Source: Dinoroseobacter sp965279125 (GTDB lineage Bacteria > Pseudomonadota > Alphaproteobacteria > Rhodobacterales > Rhodobacteraceae). From it: DNA of 64,000 nt. The position numbers and the translations under genes are program-made. The notes under the pieces are model-generated. The model was given only the letters and a program-made list of their open reading frames with translations. It had not been told where the DNA came from and did no database searches. The DNA lies in contig CBDIHL010000045.1 in assembly GCA_965279125.1 (NCBI GenBank), positions 62,001 through 126,000 on the forward strand. The letters run 5' to 3'. This document shows positions 50,155 to 59,900 of this stretch, piece by piece (position 1 is the stretch's first letter; every line of letters begins with the position of its first letter).

Positions 50155-50253
50155 AAGCGTTCTTGGGAACTTCTTAGAAAGCAACTATCGGATTTCGCGT
50201 TCGAACGCAGTGAGAGGCAGCGAATATCCGTTTCAACCTTTCTCAAAACGCTT
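50155..50253. repeat. Nested inverted-repeat element spanning stop codon to stop codon
   Basis: Three nested arm pairs are visible: AAGCGTT (50155-50161) with AACGCTT (50247-50253); AGAAAG (50176-50181) with CTTTCT (50238-50243); and CGGATTTCGC (50189-50198) with GCGAATATCCG (50220-50230, one bulge). The symmetric 7-nt internal loops CAACTAT and TTTCAAC flank the inner stem, and the apical part contains the palindrome GCGTTCGAACGC (50197-50208). The element fills the convergent gap. It could be a repeated palindromic unit or a structured bidirectional terminator; no U-run is present. Confidence 0.55.
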
Positions 50254-52354
50254 AGATACCGTATGACGCAAACGGAATGAACCGCACCAGATCGCCCGGT
50301 TGGATTTGCATCGCAGGCTCAGCAACCTCCACCAACCCCGTCGCCCATGACAATCCCGACACCCTGCCTGACCCTTCAGAGGCAAACACCTCCGCAGCAC
50401 CGTCTACGTTGATCCGCGCGCGATAATACTCACGCCGCCCCTCGCGCTTGGACTTGGTAAATGCGGCAGGCACCGTGAAGCCTTGTGGCGCTTGCCAGCC
50501 TGCGCCCGATAGCGCTTGCACCGACGGATAGCCGAACAGCAGCGCACAGACGAAGGCCGCGACCGGATTGCCCGGCAGCCCGAAAATCGGCACGCCGTCC
50601 CACACGCCAAGGGCCAGCGGACGCCCCGGTTTCAACGCGATGCGCCACAGGGCGAGCGATCCGGTATCCTCCAACAACGCTGAAACGTGGTCCTCATCCC
50701 CCGCCGACGCGCCGCCAGAGGTCAGGATCATATCGCATCTGGTTGCGGCCTCGCTCAGCATATCGGTCAGAGCTGCGCGGTCATCCGGGGCATGGCCCAG
50801 ATCGACCGCCTCGCAGCCCCACGCGTTCGCCAATCCCAGCAACATCGGGCGGTTGGCGTCATAGACCTGGTGCGGATCGGTGGGGGCTCCGGGCCGCGCC
50901 AACTCGTCGCCAGTGGACAGCACACCCAGCCGGAGCGGCTTGTACGTCGCCACCTCGCCGACCCCAACCGACGCCGCGAGCGCCAAATCCTGCGCACGCA
51001 ACCGCTGCCCGGCGCGCAGCACCACGTCGCCCGCCACGCTATCTTCGCCCGCCTTGCGCGTGTTTGCCCCGCGCTTCACAGGCCCCCGGAACGCGACATG
51101 GGTTTCGTTGAGCGCGCAATCTTCCTCCAGAACCAACGTGTCCACGCCCTCGGGAATGATCGCGCCGGTTAAAACGCGCAACGCGTCGCCATGGGGCAGC
51201 GTCCCCTCAAACGGCGCGCCCGCCGCAGCGCGTCCGGGGTGCAGGGGCAAAAGCTGATCGCCGTCGCCGGTCGCCGCATGGGCAAACCCGTAGCCATCTA
51301 TTGCGGCATTGGCGGCGGGCGGATGGCTGCGCTGGGCGGTAACATCGGCGGCCAGAACCTGTCCCAGCGCCTGATCAAGCGATGTCCTCTCAGTCGCCAA
51401 GATGGGGCGTAACCGGTCGCGCAGCATCGCTTGCGCCTCGGTCACCGGCGTCCAGTGATGGCCGGGGGGCAGGGCGAAGCAATCGTTGGACAGGGGCGGG
51501 GGCTTGAGCGGCGCGGTCGTGTTGGTCCTCAAATGCACCTCCTGCCCAAGCCCGAATATCCAGCCCTCCTGTATGCGCGCGGCATCGGGCATCTGCGCGT
51601 TCACAAGACCGCAAAGCATATCATCAGACAAGTCTGCGATCTGCGCCCCGAGCGTTTCGACCTGCCATGCATCCTTGATCTTGCCCTCCGGCGGCGGGCC
51701 TTTCACCGTGAGGGAGGGCCAAACCTCGACGATCCTGATCGGCGTCTCAGCGGGCTCGAACGGCCAGATGGACAAGGCGAGACCGAACCGCGCCCGCAAT
51801 CGCGCGAGCATCGGTATCCCCATGAGCGCCTGACTGCCGACAGCCCCCGCGCCGGCGAGCTGCCAGAGCGGGAAGGCCCCTTTCGCCATCGCTTCGGCGG
51901 CGCGTTTCTCGGGGATTTGCGCGGTTCTGGCGAGGCCCTTACGCGGCAAGCCGTCGATGTCGCGCGCCAATCCGTTGCCCCAAAACGGGCCGATCCCATC
52001 GAAGAGCGCGTTCATTTGGGCGGCGACATCGAAGCGATTGTTGGCTTTGGGCGTGTCCTCGATCCGCGCGGCAAACCAATCCCACAGCGCAAATGGATCG
52101 GCAGTCCCGGTCACACGCTCGGCGGTTCCGGCGGGAAACCCGAAGGGAAAGTCAAAGCCAATCAGGACGCGGTGCCCGGCAGCACGCGCGGCCTCGAGCA
52201 CCTCGATCAGCCAAGCTTCAAACACCTGCCGATTGCGGAAATATTGTGCGTCTTCGCCCGCAAACGCGGCCCAGATCGCATCTTTCACAGGCTTGGCCCC
52301 GCGATCATTGCCGCCGGACCAATCGACGATCAGGACGCGGTCATAAAGGCTCAT
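50252..52354 (-). CDS. moeA: DUF429-like domain fused to molybdopterin molybdenumtransferase MoeA
   Basis: A 700-residue fusion. Residues ~1-270 form a domain with the DUF429-type pattern VLIVDWSGG, GFDFPFGFP and later VEVWPSL (an RNase-H-like predicted nuclease fold, by pattern). Residues ~300-700 are MoeA: AAIDGYGFA, the TGAIIPEGVDTLV/EED segment, TSGGASAGDEDHV, and FGLPGNPVAAFVCALLF. MoeA inserts molybdate into adenylated molybdopterin. The ATG at 52354 overlaps the mobB stop by 4 bp. The role of the N-terminal domain in this operon is unclear. Confidence 0.88.
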   Translation of the reverse strand: MSLYDRVLIVDWSGGNDRGAKPVKDAIWAAFAGEDAQYFRNRQVFEAWLIEVLEAARAAGHRVLIGFDFPFGFPAGTAERVTGTADPFALWDWFAARIEDTPKANNRFDVAAQMNALFDGIGPFWGNGLARDIDGLPRKGLARTAQIPEKRAAEAMAKGAFPLWQLAGAGAVGSQALMGIPMLARLRARFGLALSIWPFEPAETPIRIVEVWPSLTVKGPPPEGKIKDAWQVETLGAQIADLSDDMLCGLVNAQMPDAARIQEGWIFGLGQEVHLRTNTTAPLKPPPLSNDCFALPPGHHWTPVTEAQAMLRDRLRPILATERTSLDQALGQVLAADVTAQRSHPPAANAAIDGYGFAHAATGDGDQLLPLHPGRAAAGAPFEGTLPHGDALRVLTGAIIPEGVDTLVLEEDCALNETHVAFRGPVKRGANTRKAGEDSVAGDVVLRAGQRLRAQDLALAASVGVGEVATYKPLRLGVLSTGDELARPGAPTDPHQVYDANRPMLLGLANAWGCEAVDLGHAPDDRAALTDMLSEAATRCDMILTSGGASAGDEDHVSALLEDTGSLALWRIALKPGRPLALGVWDGVPIFGLPGNPVAAFVCALLFGYPSVQALSGAGWQAPQGFTVPAAFTKSKREGRREYYRARINVDGAAEVFASEGSGRVSGLSWATGLVEVAEPAMQIQPGDLVRFIPFASYGI

Positions 52355-52842
52355 AACCCGACCTCGGCCAGCACGAAATCCGTCAAAGCGCGCGCATCGT
52401 TTAGGTCGAGCACCTTGCAAGGCACCTCCACCACCCCATCCGTCGCAACCACCCGGATGGTCGGATCACCGGGCGCGATCAGGGGATGCCCGGTCTCGGC
52501 GCGCCAGACCTCGATCTTCGGATGCGGCGCGCTTTTCCACCCCTCGACCAGAACCAAATCGACGGGCGAGAGCTTGGCGATAAGCTCCTCCAACGACGGC
52601 TCCTCCGCCCCGCGCAACTCCGCCATCAAGGCCCAACGATCTTGCCCGGCGACCAGCACCTCGGACGCCCCTGCCGCGCGGTGGCGGTAACTGTCGCGCC
52701 CCTCATGATCCACATCGAAACTGTGATGGGCATGCTTGACGGTGGACACGGTGAAGCCGCGCGCGGTGATTTCCGTCACCAGCCGCTCCATCAACCCGGT
52801 TTTGCCCGCGTTCTTCCAGCCGGTGATGCCGTAGCGCTTCAT
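52351..52842 (-). CDS. mobB: Molybdopterin-guanine dinucleotide biosynthesis protein MobB
   Basis: A 163-residue P-loop GTPase with the Walker A motif GWKNAGKTGLME and the family motif VKHAHHSFDVDHEGRDSYRHRAAGA, then LVEGWKSAPHPKIEV. It assists MobA in loading guanine dinucleotide on the molybdenum cofactor. It overlaps mobA and moeA by 4 bp each. Confidence 0.93.
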   Translation of the reverse strand: MKRYGITGWKNAGKTGLMERLVTEITARGFTVSTVKHAHHSFDVDHEGRDSYRHRAAGASEVLVAGQDRWALMAELRGAEEPSLEELIAKLSPVDLVLVEGWKSAPHPKIEVWRAETGHPLIAPGDPTIRVVATDGVVEVPCKVLDLNDARALTDFVLAEVGL

Positions 52843-53435
52843 AGCAGAGCCTCGGCGGCTGCCAGATCTTCGGGGGTGTTGACGTTGAAGAAGGGATCGA
52901 AAGGCTCGACCGGGAATTCCGCAAGCCCCGTATTATGGCCGTCGGTCCACAGCACGACCTTGCGCAGACCGTCCTTCAAAGCGGCGCGCAGGTCACCGCG
53001 CAAGGCCACAGGCCAGAGCCCGAAGGTCGGATGGCGGTAGAGTTTGCCGCTGTCTGGATCACGCGTCGCCGCAAGGGTGAAATCGCCCGCCTCGGCCAAT
53101 CGCGCGCCCAGATCGAGCGGGAAGAACGGTGTATCCGCCGCTGCCGTCAGGATGTGCGAGGCCCCGTGGTCTGCCGCCCAGTCCATCCCGGCAAGCACCC
53201 CTGCGAGCGGTCCGGGAAACCCCGCGAGGCTGTCGGGCGTGACGGGCAATCCGTAAGCGTCAAACCGCGCCGCATCGCCATTTGCGTTCAATACCAGCGA
53301 GGATACCTGCGGCGCTATCCGCCCGACAACCCGCGAAAGCAACGTCTCTCCGCCCAGCAACAACGCCCCCTTATCGCCCCCGCCCATACGCGTGGCGCGA
53401 CCTCCGGCGAGGATCACTCCGACAGGCGCGCTCAT
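52839..53435 (-). CDS. mobA: Molybdenum cofactor guanylyltransferase MobA
   Basis: A 198-residue nucleotidyltransferase with the GTP-binding signature GVILAGGRATRMGGGDKGALLLGG, the LTAAADTPFF aspartate, and ending HNTGLAEFPVEPFDPFFNVNTPEDLAAAE, the hallmark of MobA. It transfers GMP to Mo-MPT. The gene is fourth-to-third in the fdhD-mobA-mobB-moeA chain, with 4-bp overlaps on both sides. Confidence 0.95.
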   Translation of the reverse strand: MSAPVGVILAGGRATRMGGGDKGALLLGGETLLSRVVGRIAPQVSSLVLNANGDAARFDAYGLPVTPDSLAGFPGPLAGVLAGMDWAADHGASHILTAAADTPFFPLDLGARLAEAGDFTLAATRDPDSGKLYRHPTFGLWPVALRGDLRAALKDGLRKVVLWTDGHNTGLAEFPVEPFDPFFNVNTPEDLAAAEALL

Positions 53436-54331
53436 CCCGCATCTGCCGATTTGCGGCGGGATTTGCGCGGCTCATCCGGCACGGTGTCGGGATCGATATC
53501 CCACGACAGCCGATCCTCGCCAGCCAAACACACGAACCGCTTGCCCTTCATCCGTCCGATCAAGGTCAGCCCCACCTCACGCGCGATCTCGACCCCCCAT
53601 GCGGTAAAGCCCGAGCGCGAGGCGAGCGCAGGTATCCCCATGAGCGCGGTCTTGATCACCATCTCGGAGGTCAATCGCCCGGTGGTATAGAGCGTCTTGT
53701 CCGCCGCACTGACCCCCTCGGCGCGCATCCATCCGGCGATCTTGTCGACGGCGTTATGGCGCCCGACATCCTCCATATAGACCAAGGGCCGCGCGCCTTG
53801 GCACAGGACCGTGCCGTGGATCGCGCCTGCCTCCAGATAGAGGCTGGGCGTCGTGTTGATCCGGTGCGCCAGCGCGTAGAGGTTCGAGGCGCGTAGCGTC
53901 ATCGCGGGCAAAGCGACCTCCGAAAGCCCCTCCATCATGTCGCCAAACACCGTGCCGACCGCGCAGCCGCTGGTGCGGGTGGCCTTCGCGAGGCGCGCTT
54001 CATGGTTCGTCTCGACCGCCGTGCGCACCACGACAACGCCGAGGTCTTCGTCGTAGTCGATGCCCGTCACGTCATCCGAAGGCGCGATCATGCGTTGGTT
54101 GGTCAGGAACCCGAGCGCTAGGTATTCCGGGTGGTCGCCAATGGTCATCGCGGTGACGATTTCGCGGGAATTGAGGTAGATCGTCAAAGGACGCTCCTCG
54201 ATCACCGACAGATCGACCGCAGCGCCCGTGTGATCGCGTCCGGTCACGGTACGGGTCAGCCCGCGTGCGCTCAGATCAGGCGCAATTAGATAGTCATCAC
54301 TGTTTGCGGGGGCGGCAACACGATTTGTCAT
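53432..54331 (-). CDS. fdhD: Formate dehydrogenase sulfurtransferase FdhD
   Basis: A 299-residue protein with the FdhD landmarks: LTIYLNSREIVTAMTIGDHPEYLALGFL, the sulfur-carrying CxxC-like segment here RTSGCAVGTVFG (one cysteine visible), and MEDVGRHNAVDKIAGW. It carries sulfur from a cysteine desulfurase to the molybdenum cofactor of formate dehydrogenases. E. coli FdhD has a CxxC (Cys121-Cys124); here only one cysteine is in that position. AAGG 5 nt before the ATG at 54331 supports this start over 54361. A formate dehydrogenase must be elsewhere. Confidence 0.92.
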   Translation of the reverse strand: MTNRVAAPANSDDYLIAPDLSARGLTRTVTGRDHTGAAVDLSVIEERPLTIYLNSREIVTAMTIGDHPEYLALGFLTNQRMIAPSDDVTGIDYDEDLGVVVVRTAVETNHEARLAKATRTSGCAVGTVFGDMMEGLSEVALPAMTLRASNLYALAHRINTTPSLYLEAGAIHGTVLCQGARPLVYMEDVGRHNAVDKIAGWMRAEGVSAADKTLYTTGRLTSEMVIKTALMGIPALASRSGFTAWGVEIAREVGLTLIGRMKGKRFVCLAGEDRLSWDIDPDTVPDEPRKSRRKSADAG

Positions 54332-54386
54332 TTGAACCTTCCCAAACGGCAGGATAGCCATTTCAGCATCAAGTTAAGGCCCGTGC

Positions 54387-55094
54387 ATGTCCGCCACCAT
54401 CCCCAAATCCGCCTTCTGGTCCGGTTTCCGCGACAGCGCGCCCTTTGTTGTGGTGGTTGCCCCCTTCGCGCTGGTGTTCGGCGTGATCGCGACAGAAGCG
54501 GGGCTGAACTTGGCGCAGGTCATGGGGTTTACGATTCTTGTCATCGCTGGGGCCGCGCAATTGACTGCGCTTCAATTGATGACGGACAATGCGCCGACCT
54601 TTGTGGTGCTCGCCTCGGCGTTGGCGGTGAACTTGCGGATGGCGATGTATTCGGCCTCGCTGGCCCCGCATCTGGGCAAGGCTCCGTTGTGGCAGCGCGC
54701 CTTTGCCGCCTATTTCCTCGTCGACCAGTCCTACGCGGTCTCGTCGCTGAAATATGATCGCGCGCCTGAGATGAGCACGGCGCAGAAAGTCGCGTATTTC
54801 TTCGGCTCCGTCGCCCCGGTCGCGCCGGTTTGGTATGGTTTCACGCTTATTGGCGCTCTGGTCGGTCAGGCGATTCCGCCGGAATATGCGCTCGATTTCG
54901 CGGTGCCGATTGCGTTTCTGGCGTTGATCGCTCCCGCCTTGCGGACGCTTGCCCATGTGGCGGCCGCGTTCGTGGCCGTGGTGACGGTGTTGGCGTTTGC
55001 GTGGGTGCCCTACAATCTGGGCCTGATGATCGCCGCCGTGCTCGGCATGATGGCGGGCGCGCAGGTCGAGTTGATGCGGGAGCGCCGCGCATGA
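54387..55094 (+). CDS. azlC: AzlC-family branched-chain amino-acid exporter subunit
   Basis: A 235-residue membrane protein with five or six transmembrane helices and the AzlC pattern: FWSGFRDSAPFVVVVAPFALVFG, GAAQLTALQLM, and VNLRMAMYSASLAPHL. With AzlD it forms a branched-chain amino-acid or analogue efflux system. Its stop overlaps the azlD ATG by 4 bp. It is divergent from fdhD. Confidence 0.9.
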   Translation: MSATIPKSAFWSGFRDSAPFVVVVAPFALVFGVIATEAGLNLAQVMGFTILVIAGAAQLTALQLMTDNAPTFVVLASALAVNLRMAMYSASLAPHLGKAPLWQRAFAAYFLVDQSYAVSSLKYDRAPEMSTAQKVAYFFGSVAPVAPVWYGFTLIGALVGQAIPPEYALDFAVPIAFLALIAPALRTLAHVAAAFVAVVTVLAFAWVPYNLGLMIAAVLGMMAGAQVELMRERRA

Positions 55095-55420
55095 TCGCCG
55101 AGAACGCGCCGGTCTGGTTCATTATCCTCGCCATGGGGATCGGCACCTTCGTCATTCGGTTCTCGTTCCTCGGGCTAATCGGGGATCGCGAGTTGCCGCC
55201 TTGGGTGCTGCGCCACCTGCGCTATACGGCCGTTGCGGTCTTGCCCGCGCTCGTGGCCCCCTTGGTGATCTGGCCGGAAGCCACACAAGGTGCGCTTGAT
55301 CCCGCGCGTTTGGCCGCTGCGGTTGTGACATTGACGGTCGGAATGCTGTCCAAATCGGTGATCTGGGCGATTGTCGCTGGTGCAGGTACGCTTTTTGGGC
55401 TTCTCAGTCTCATTGGATGA
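55091..55420 (+). CDS. azlD: AzlD-family transport protein
   Basis: A 109-residue protein with four short transmembrane helices and the AzlD pattern MGIGTFVIRFSFLGLIGDRELPPWVLRHLRY and VLPALVAPLV. It is the small partner of AzlC, overlapping its stop codon by ATGA. Confidence 0.92.
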   Translation: MIAENAPVWFIILAMGIGTFVIRFSFLGLIGDRELPPWVLRHLRYTAVAVLPALVAPLVIWPEATQGALDPARLAAAVVTLTVGMLSKSVIWAIVAGAGTLFGLLSLIG

Positions 55421-55524
55421 AGCATCCGTGACTTGCGCATTTTTTTCTTGGTGCAGCGACGGAAAACCCTACGTGATGCGTTTAACCAGAATAACGACCT
55501 GACCGTTTCGCGGAGACATCGTCC

Positions 55525-56985
55525 ATGCGCTTTCTGACACGCAGCCTCATGGGGCTGTTCTTGACTGCCCTCACCTTGGGCCTCTTGGGCTATGCCGGAT
55601 CGACGCTGTATAGCGCGGTGCAGGCGCGCATGTCCGAGGAGCCGTTCTCCAGACCCGCCCGCGAGCGCATCGTTAGCGTCAACGTGGTGCCCTACGCGCC
55701 CGAGACGATCCAGCCGGAGTTGACCGCATTCGGCGAGGTGCTTAGCCGCCGGACGCTTGATCTGCGTGCCGTTGTCGGCGGGCGCGTGATCGAGCTGTCG
55801 CCTGAATTTGCCGAGGGCGGTCGCGTTACGGCTGGCACGGTTTTGGCGCGCCTCGACCCGGCTGAGGCGGAATCCGCGCTTGCTGTGGCCGAGGCCGATG
55901 TGACCGAGGCGGCTGCGGATTTGCGCGAGGCCGAGCGTGCGCTTTTGTTGGCCCAAGATGAGGTCACAGCCGCCCAAACCCAAGCCGATCTGCGCGCCCG
56001 CGCGCTCGAGCGCCAGCGTGATCTGGAAGCGCGCGGCGTCGGCACGGCTGCGGCGGTTGAGGCTGCGGAACTTGCAGCCTCTGCCGCGTCTCAAGCGATC
56101 CTGTCGCGCCGCCAGTCGCTGGCCAATGCCGAGGCCCGGATCGACCAAGCCCGCACCACGATCGAGCGTCGCCAGATTGCGCTGGGCAATGCCGAACGCC
56201 GTCTTGCCGACACCCAAATCATGGCCAGTTTCGACGGCACGCTCGCAGAGGTGTCCGTTGTCGAAGGTCGCATCGTGTCCTCCAACGAGCGGATCGCGCA
56301 GCTGATTGATCCCGATGCGCTTGAGGTCGCCTTCCGTGTGTCCACTGCGCAATACACGCGCCTGCTCGATGACGATGGGCGTCTGCGCGATGTCCCTGTG
56401 CGCCTGACCCTCGATGTGTCGGGCATCGACATCACCGCCGAAAGCCGCATCAGCCGTGAAAGTGCCGCGGTGGGGGCCGGCCAAACCGGACGCCAGTTAT
56501 TCGCCCAACTTGACGGAGCGCGCGGCTTCCGGCCAGGTGATTTTGTCAGTGTCACGATTGTGGAGCCGCCTCTGGACCGTGTCGCGCGCTTGCCTGCGAC
56601 GGCTGTTGATGCGGGTGGCAATGTGCTTGTCGTTGGCGACGATCAGCGCCTTCGGATCGAGACGGTTGAGGTTCTGCGACGCGAGCGCGATGATGTCATC
56701 GTGCGCGCGCGCGGTCTGGCCGGGCAATCCATCGTGGCCGAACGCTCGCCCTTGTTGGGTAGCGGAATTCGTGTGCAGCCAGTCACACCGGGCGAGGGGG
56801 CCGCGCCGCCTCCGCCACCGGAAACACTCGCGCTTGATGACGAACGCCGCGCGCGTTTGATCGCCTTTGTCGAGGGCAATAATCGTATGCCGCCGCCCGT
56901 AAAGGCGCGGATGTTGGAGCAGCTCGCGCAGCCAGAGGTGCCCGCGCAGGTCGTGAACCGCCTTGAAAGCCGGATGGGGAGCTAG
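55525..56985 (+). CDS. RND efflux periplasmic adaptor (HlyD/MFP family)
   Basis: A 486-residue adaptor: a signal-anchor helix (residues 8-30), a lipoyl-like domain (VVGGRVIELSPEFAEGGRVTAGTVLARLDP), a long coiled-coil hairpin of Ala/Glu/Arg-rich repeats (about residues 115-230), a second lipoyl part, a beta-barrel (LEVAFRVSTAQYTRLL), and a membrane-proximal domain. The C-terminal ~60 residues, including a PPPPP stretch, are extra. It joins the inner-membrane pump encoded 3 bp downstream to an outer-membrane channel; no TolC-type gene is present. Confidence 0.9.
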   Translation: MRFLTRSLMGLFLTALTLGLLGYAGSTLYSAVQARMSEEPFSRPARERIVSVNVVPYAPETIQPELTAFGEVLSRRTLDLRAVVGGRVIELSPEFAEGGRVTAGTVLARLDPAEAESALAVAEADVTEAAADLREAERALLLAQDEVTAAQTQADLRARALERQRDLEARGVGTAAAVEAAELAASAASQAILSRRQSLANAEARIDQARTTIERRQIALGNAERRLADTQIMASFDGTLAEVSVVEGRIVSSNERIAQLIDPDALEVAFRVSTAQYTRLLDDDGRLRDVPVRLTLDVSGIDITAESRISRESAAVGAGQTGRQLFAQLDGARGFRPGDFVSVTIVEPPLDRVARLPATAVDAGGNVLVVGDDQRLRIETVEVLRRERDDVIVRARGLAGQSIVAERSPLLGSGIRVQPVTPGEGAAPPPPPETLALDDERRARLIAFVEGNNRMPPPVKARMLEQLAQPEVPAQVVNRLESRMGS

Positions 56986-56988
56986 ACA

Positions 56989-59900
56989 ATGCTGGGACGT
57001 GCCGGAGGCTTGATTTCGTATTTCACGCGCCATGGGACAGCGGCCAACTTGGTGCTGGTGCTGCTGATCGCCGCCGGGGCCGCGTCGATCCCGAACATGC
57101 GCGCGCAGTTCTTTCCCGATGTGATCATCGACAACGTAACCGTATCGGTGCGCTGGGACGGGGCCGGGGCCGAGGATGTGGATGCAGCTATCGTGCAAAT
57201 CCTCCAGCCTGCGCTTTTGACCGTCGAAGGCGTCGAGTCCTCGACCGCCACGGCGCGCGAAGGCCAAGCCTCCATCCGCCTCGAATTTGACCCCGGTTGG
57301 GACATGGCCCGCGCTGCAGATGATGTGCAAAGCACCGTGGATCAGATCACCAACCTGCCGTCCGAGGCCGACACGCCCAATGTGCGGCGCGGGGCGTGGC
57401 GGGACCGCGTGACAGATGTTGTGATCACTGGACCTGTTGGTGTCGACCAGCTTGCGCGCTTCACCGACGAGTTTGTCGCGCGGCTTTTCCTAGAGGGCGT
57501 CACGCGCGCCACGATCCGGGGCATCGCCGATCCAAGGATCGTGATCGAGGTCACCTCCGGCGCCTTGGTCGAGCATGACGTGACCCTCGCCGAGATTGCC
57601 GCAGCTGTCGGGGCCGAAGCCGAAAGCGATCCTGCGGGCGATGTGACCGGGGCCAATGCGCGGGTGCGCACCGGGATCGCCAAGCGCTCGCCCGAGGAGT
57701 TGTCGCTTGTTGTGCTGCGCTCGAACCCCGATGGCAGCACCCTTACCGTGGGCGATGTGGCCAGCCTGCGCAGTGAAGGCATCGACCGCCAGCGTGCCTA
57801 TTTCGTGGGGGACAATCCTGCGATTTCGATCCGTGTGGACCGCACCGATCAAGGCGACGCGATCTCGATGCAGCGCCAGGTTGAAGAGGTCGCCGCCGAG
57901 GTCCAGTCCGGCCTGCCCGAGGGCGTGTCCATTGACCTGATCCGCACCCGGTCCGAGTTGATCACCGGGCGCTTGAACATTCTGCTGGACAACGCGCTTG
58001 TTGGCCTGATGCTCGTCGTCGGCTTGCTGTTCTTGTTCCTGAACGCGCGTACCGCTTTCTGGGTGGCCGCGGGCATTCCCGTTGCCCTGATGGGCGCTAT
58101 TGCGCTGATGTTTGCCGCTGGCTTGACGATCAACATGATATCGTTGTTTGCGCTCATAATAACGCTCGGGATCGTGGTGGATGACGCCATTGTGGTGGGT
58201 GAGCACGCTGATTTCAGGGCGCGACAACTCAAGGAAAAACCGGTCGAGGCGGCTGAGAACGCGGCCAAACGCATGGCGATGCCGGTGTTCTCGGCCACCC
58301 TGACGACGATCATCGCGTTCTGGGGGCTGACGATGATCGAAGGGCGCTTTGGCGACCTGATCGCGGATATCCCTTTTACCGTGATCGTCGTGCTGATCGC
58401 CTCGCTGATCGAGTGTTTTATCATCTTGCCCAACCACATGGCCCACGCCCTCAAGGAACGCGAAAGCGATGCGTTCAGTCGCGCCCGCGTTGCCATGGCC
58501 GCCGTGCCGATCCTGCTGATCGCGGGCGGTCTGGCGAGCCTTGGGTATCACGGCCTCGTCGGTCTGGACGGCCTTACCGATCCGACGCTGATCATCACCG
58601 CGCTCAGCGGTATGGCAGCGGTCGCAGGCGTCTTTCTGATCCTGCCGCGCGCCCGCAAGCTGCGGGTGCTCTGGGCGATGTCACGCCAAGGCTTCGATCT
58701 GCCCAGCCACGTGGTCAACAAAGGCCTCGACTGGTTCCGCCGGGTGATCTTCCGTCCGCTCATGGCAGGCGTGATCGCCGCGCGCTATCCGGTCTTCGCG
58801 GGTATCTTCGTGATCCTCGCCAGCCAGATCACGCTGTTCATCCAGGGCGACGTGACGTGGCGGTTTTTCAACTCGCCCGAACAAGGCTCCGTCTCGGGCA
58901 ACTTCGCGATGCTGCCGGGGGCGACGCGGGACGACACGCTGGAGGTCATGCGCTCCATCCAGGCCACCACCGAAGAGCTGGGCGCGAAATACGAGGCCGA
59001 ACATGGCGTGAACCCGCTGGTCTATGTACTGGCCGAAGTGGGCGGCGGCACGGGGCGCGCGCTTGCCATTGCCGACACCAAAACGCCAGACCAGCTGGGG
59101 TCCATCGCAATCGAGCTGATTGATGCCGATCTGCGTCCCTATTCCAGCCGCGAGTTTGTCGCCGCCTTGCAAGAGGCCGCCGGCAGCCATCCGATGCTAG
59201 AGGCGTTTAGCTTCCGCTCGTGGGGCTCTGGTCCGGGCGGTGATGCGCTGGACGTGCAGATCACCGGGGCCGAGGCGGAGGTTTTGAAAGCCGCCGCCGA
59301 GGCCTTGAAGACGCGGATGGCGCAATTTGGCGAGGTGTCAGCCCTTGAGGATGATCTGGCCTATGACAAGGAAGAGCTGGTGCTCGACCTGACCCCGCAA
59401 GGGGCAGCGCTGGGCTTTACCATCGACGGGATCGGGCGTGTGCTGCGGGATCGTCTGAACGGGATCGAGGCGGCCAGTTTCCCGTCAGGCGTCCGCTCGG
59501 CGACCATTCAAGTAGAGCTACCGTCAGGTGAGCTGACCGCAGACTTCCTTGACCGTACGCAAATGCGCAGCCCCTCCGGCGTCTACGTCGCGCTTGCCGA
59601 TATTGTGACGGTCACATCGCGCACCGGCTTCTCGACCATCCGACGCGAGAACGGGTTGCATGTGGTGTCGGTGACTGGGGATATCTCAGAAGATAACGCG
59701 GCGCGCGCGCAAGAGATCATGGAGCAGACCCGTGACGTGATCTTGCCGGAGTTGGAGTCGCAGTTCGGGGTCACCACCCGCCTAAGCGGGCTGGCCGAGC
59801 AGGAAAACGACTTCCTGACCGACGCGCTTCTGGGCTTCGGGCTGTGCTTGCTGGGCATCTTCTTGGTGCTGGCCTGGATCTTTTCCAGCTGGACGCGGCC

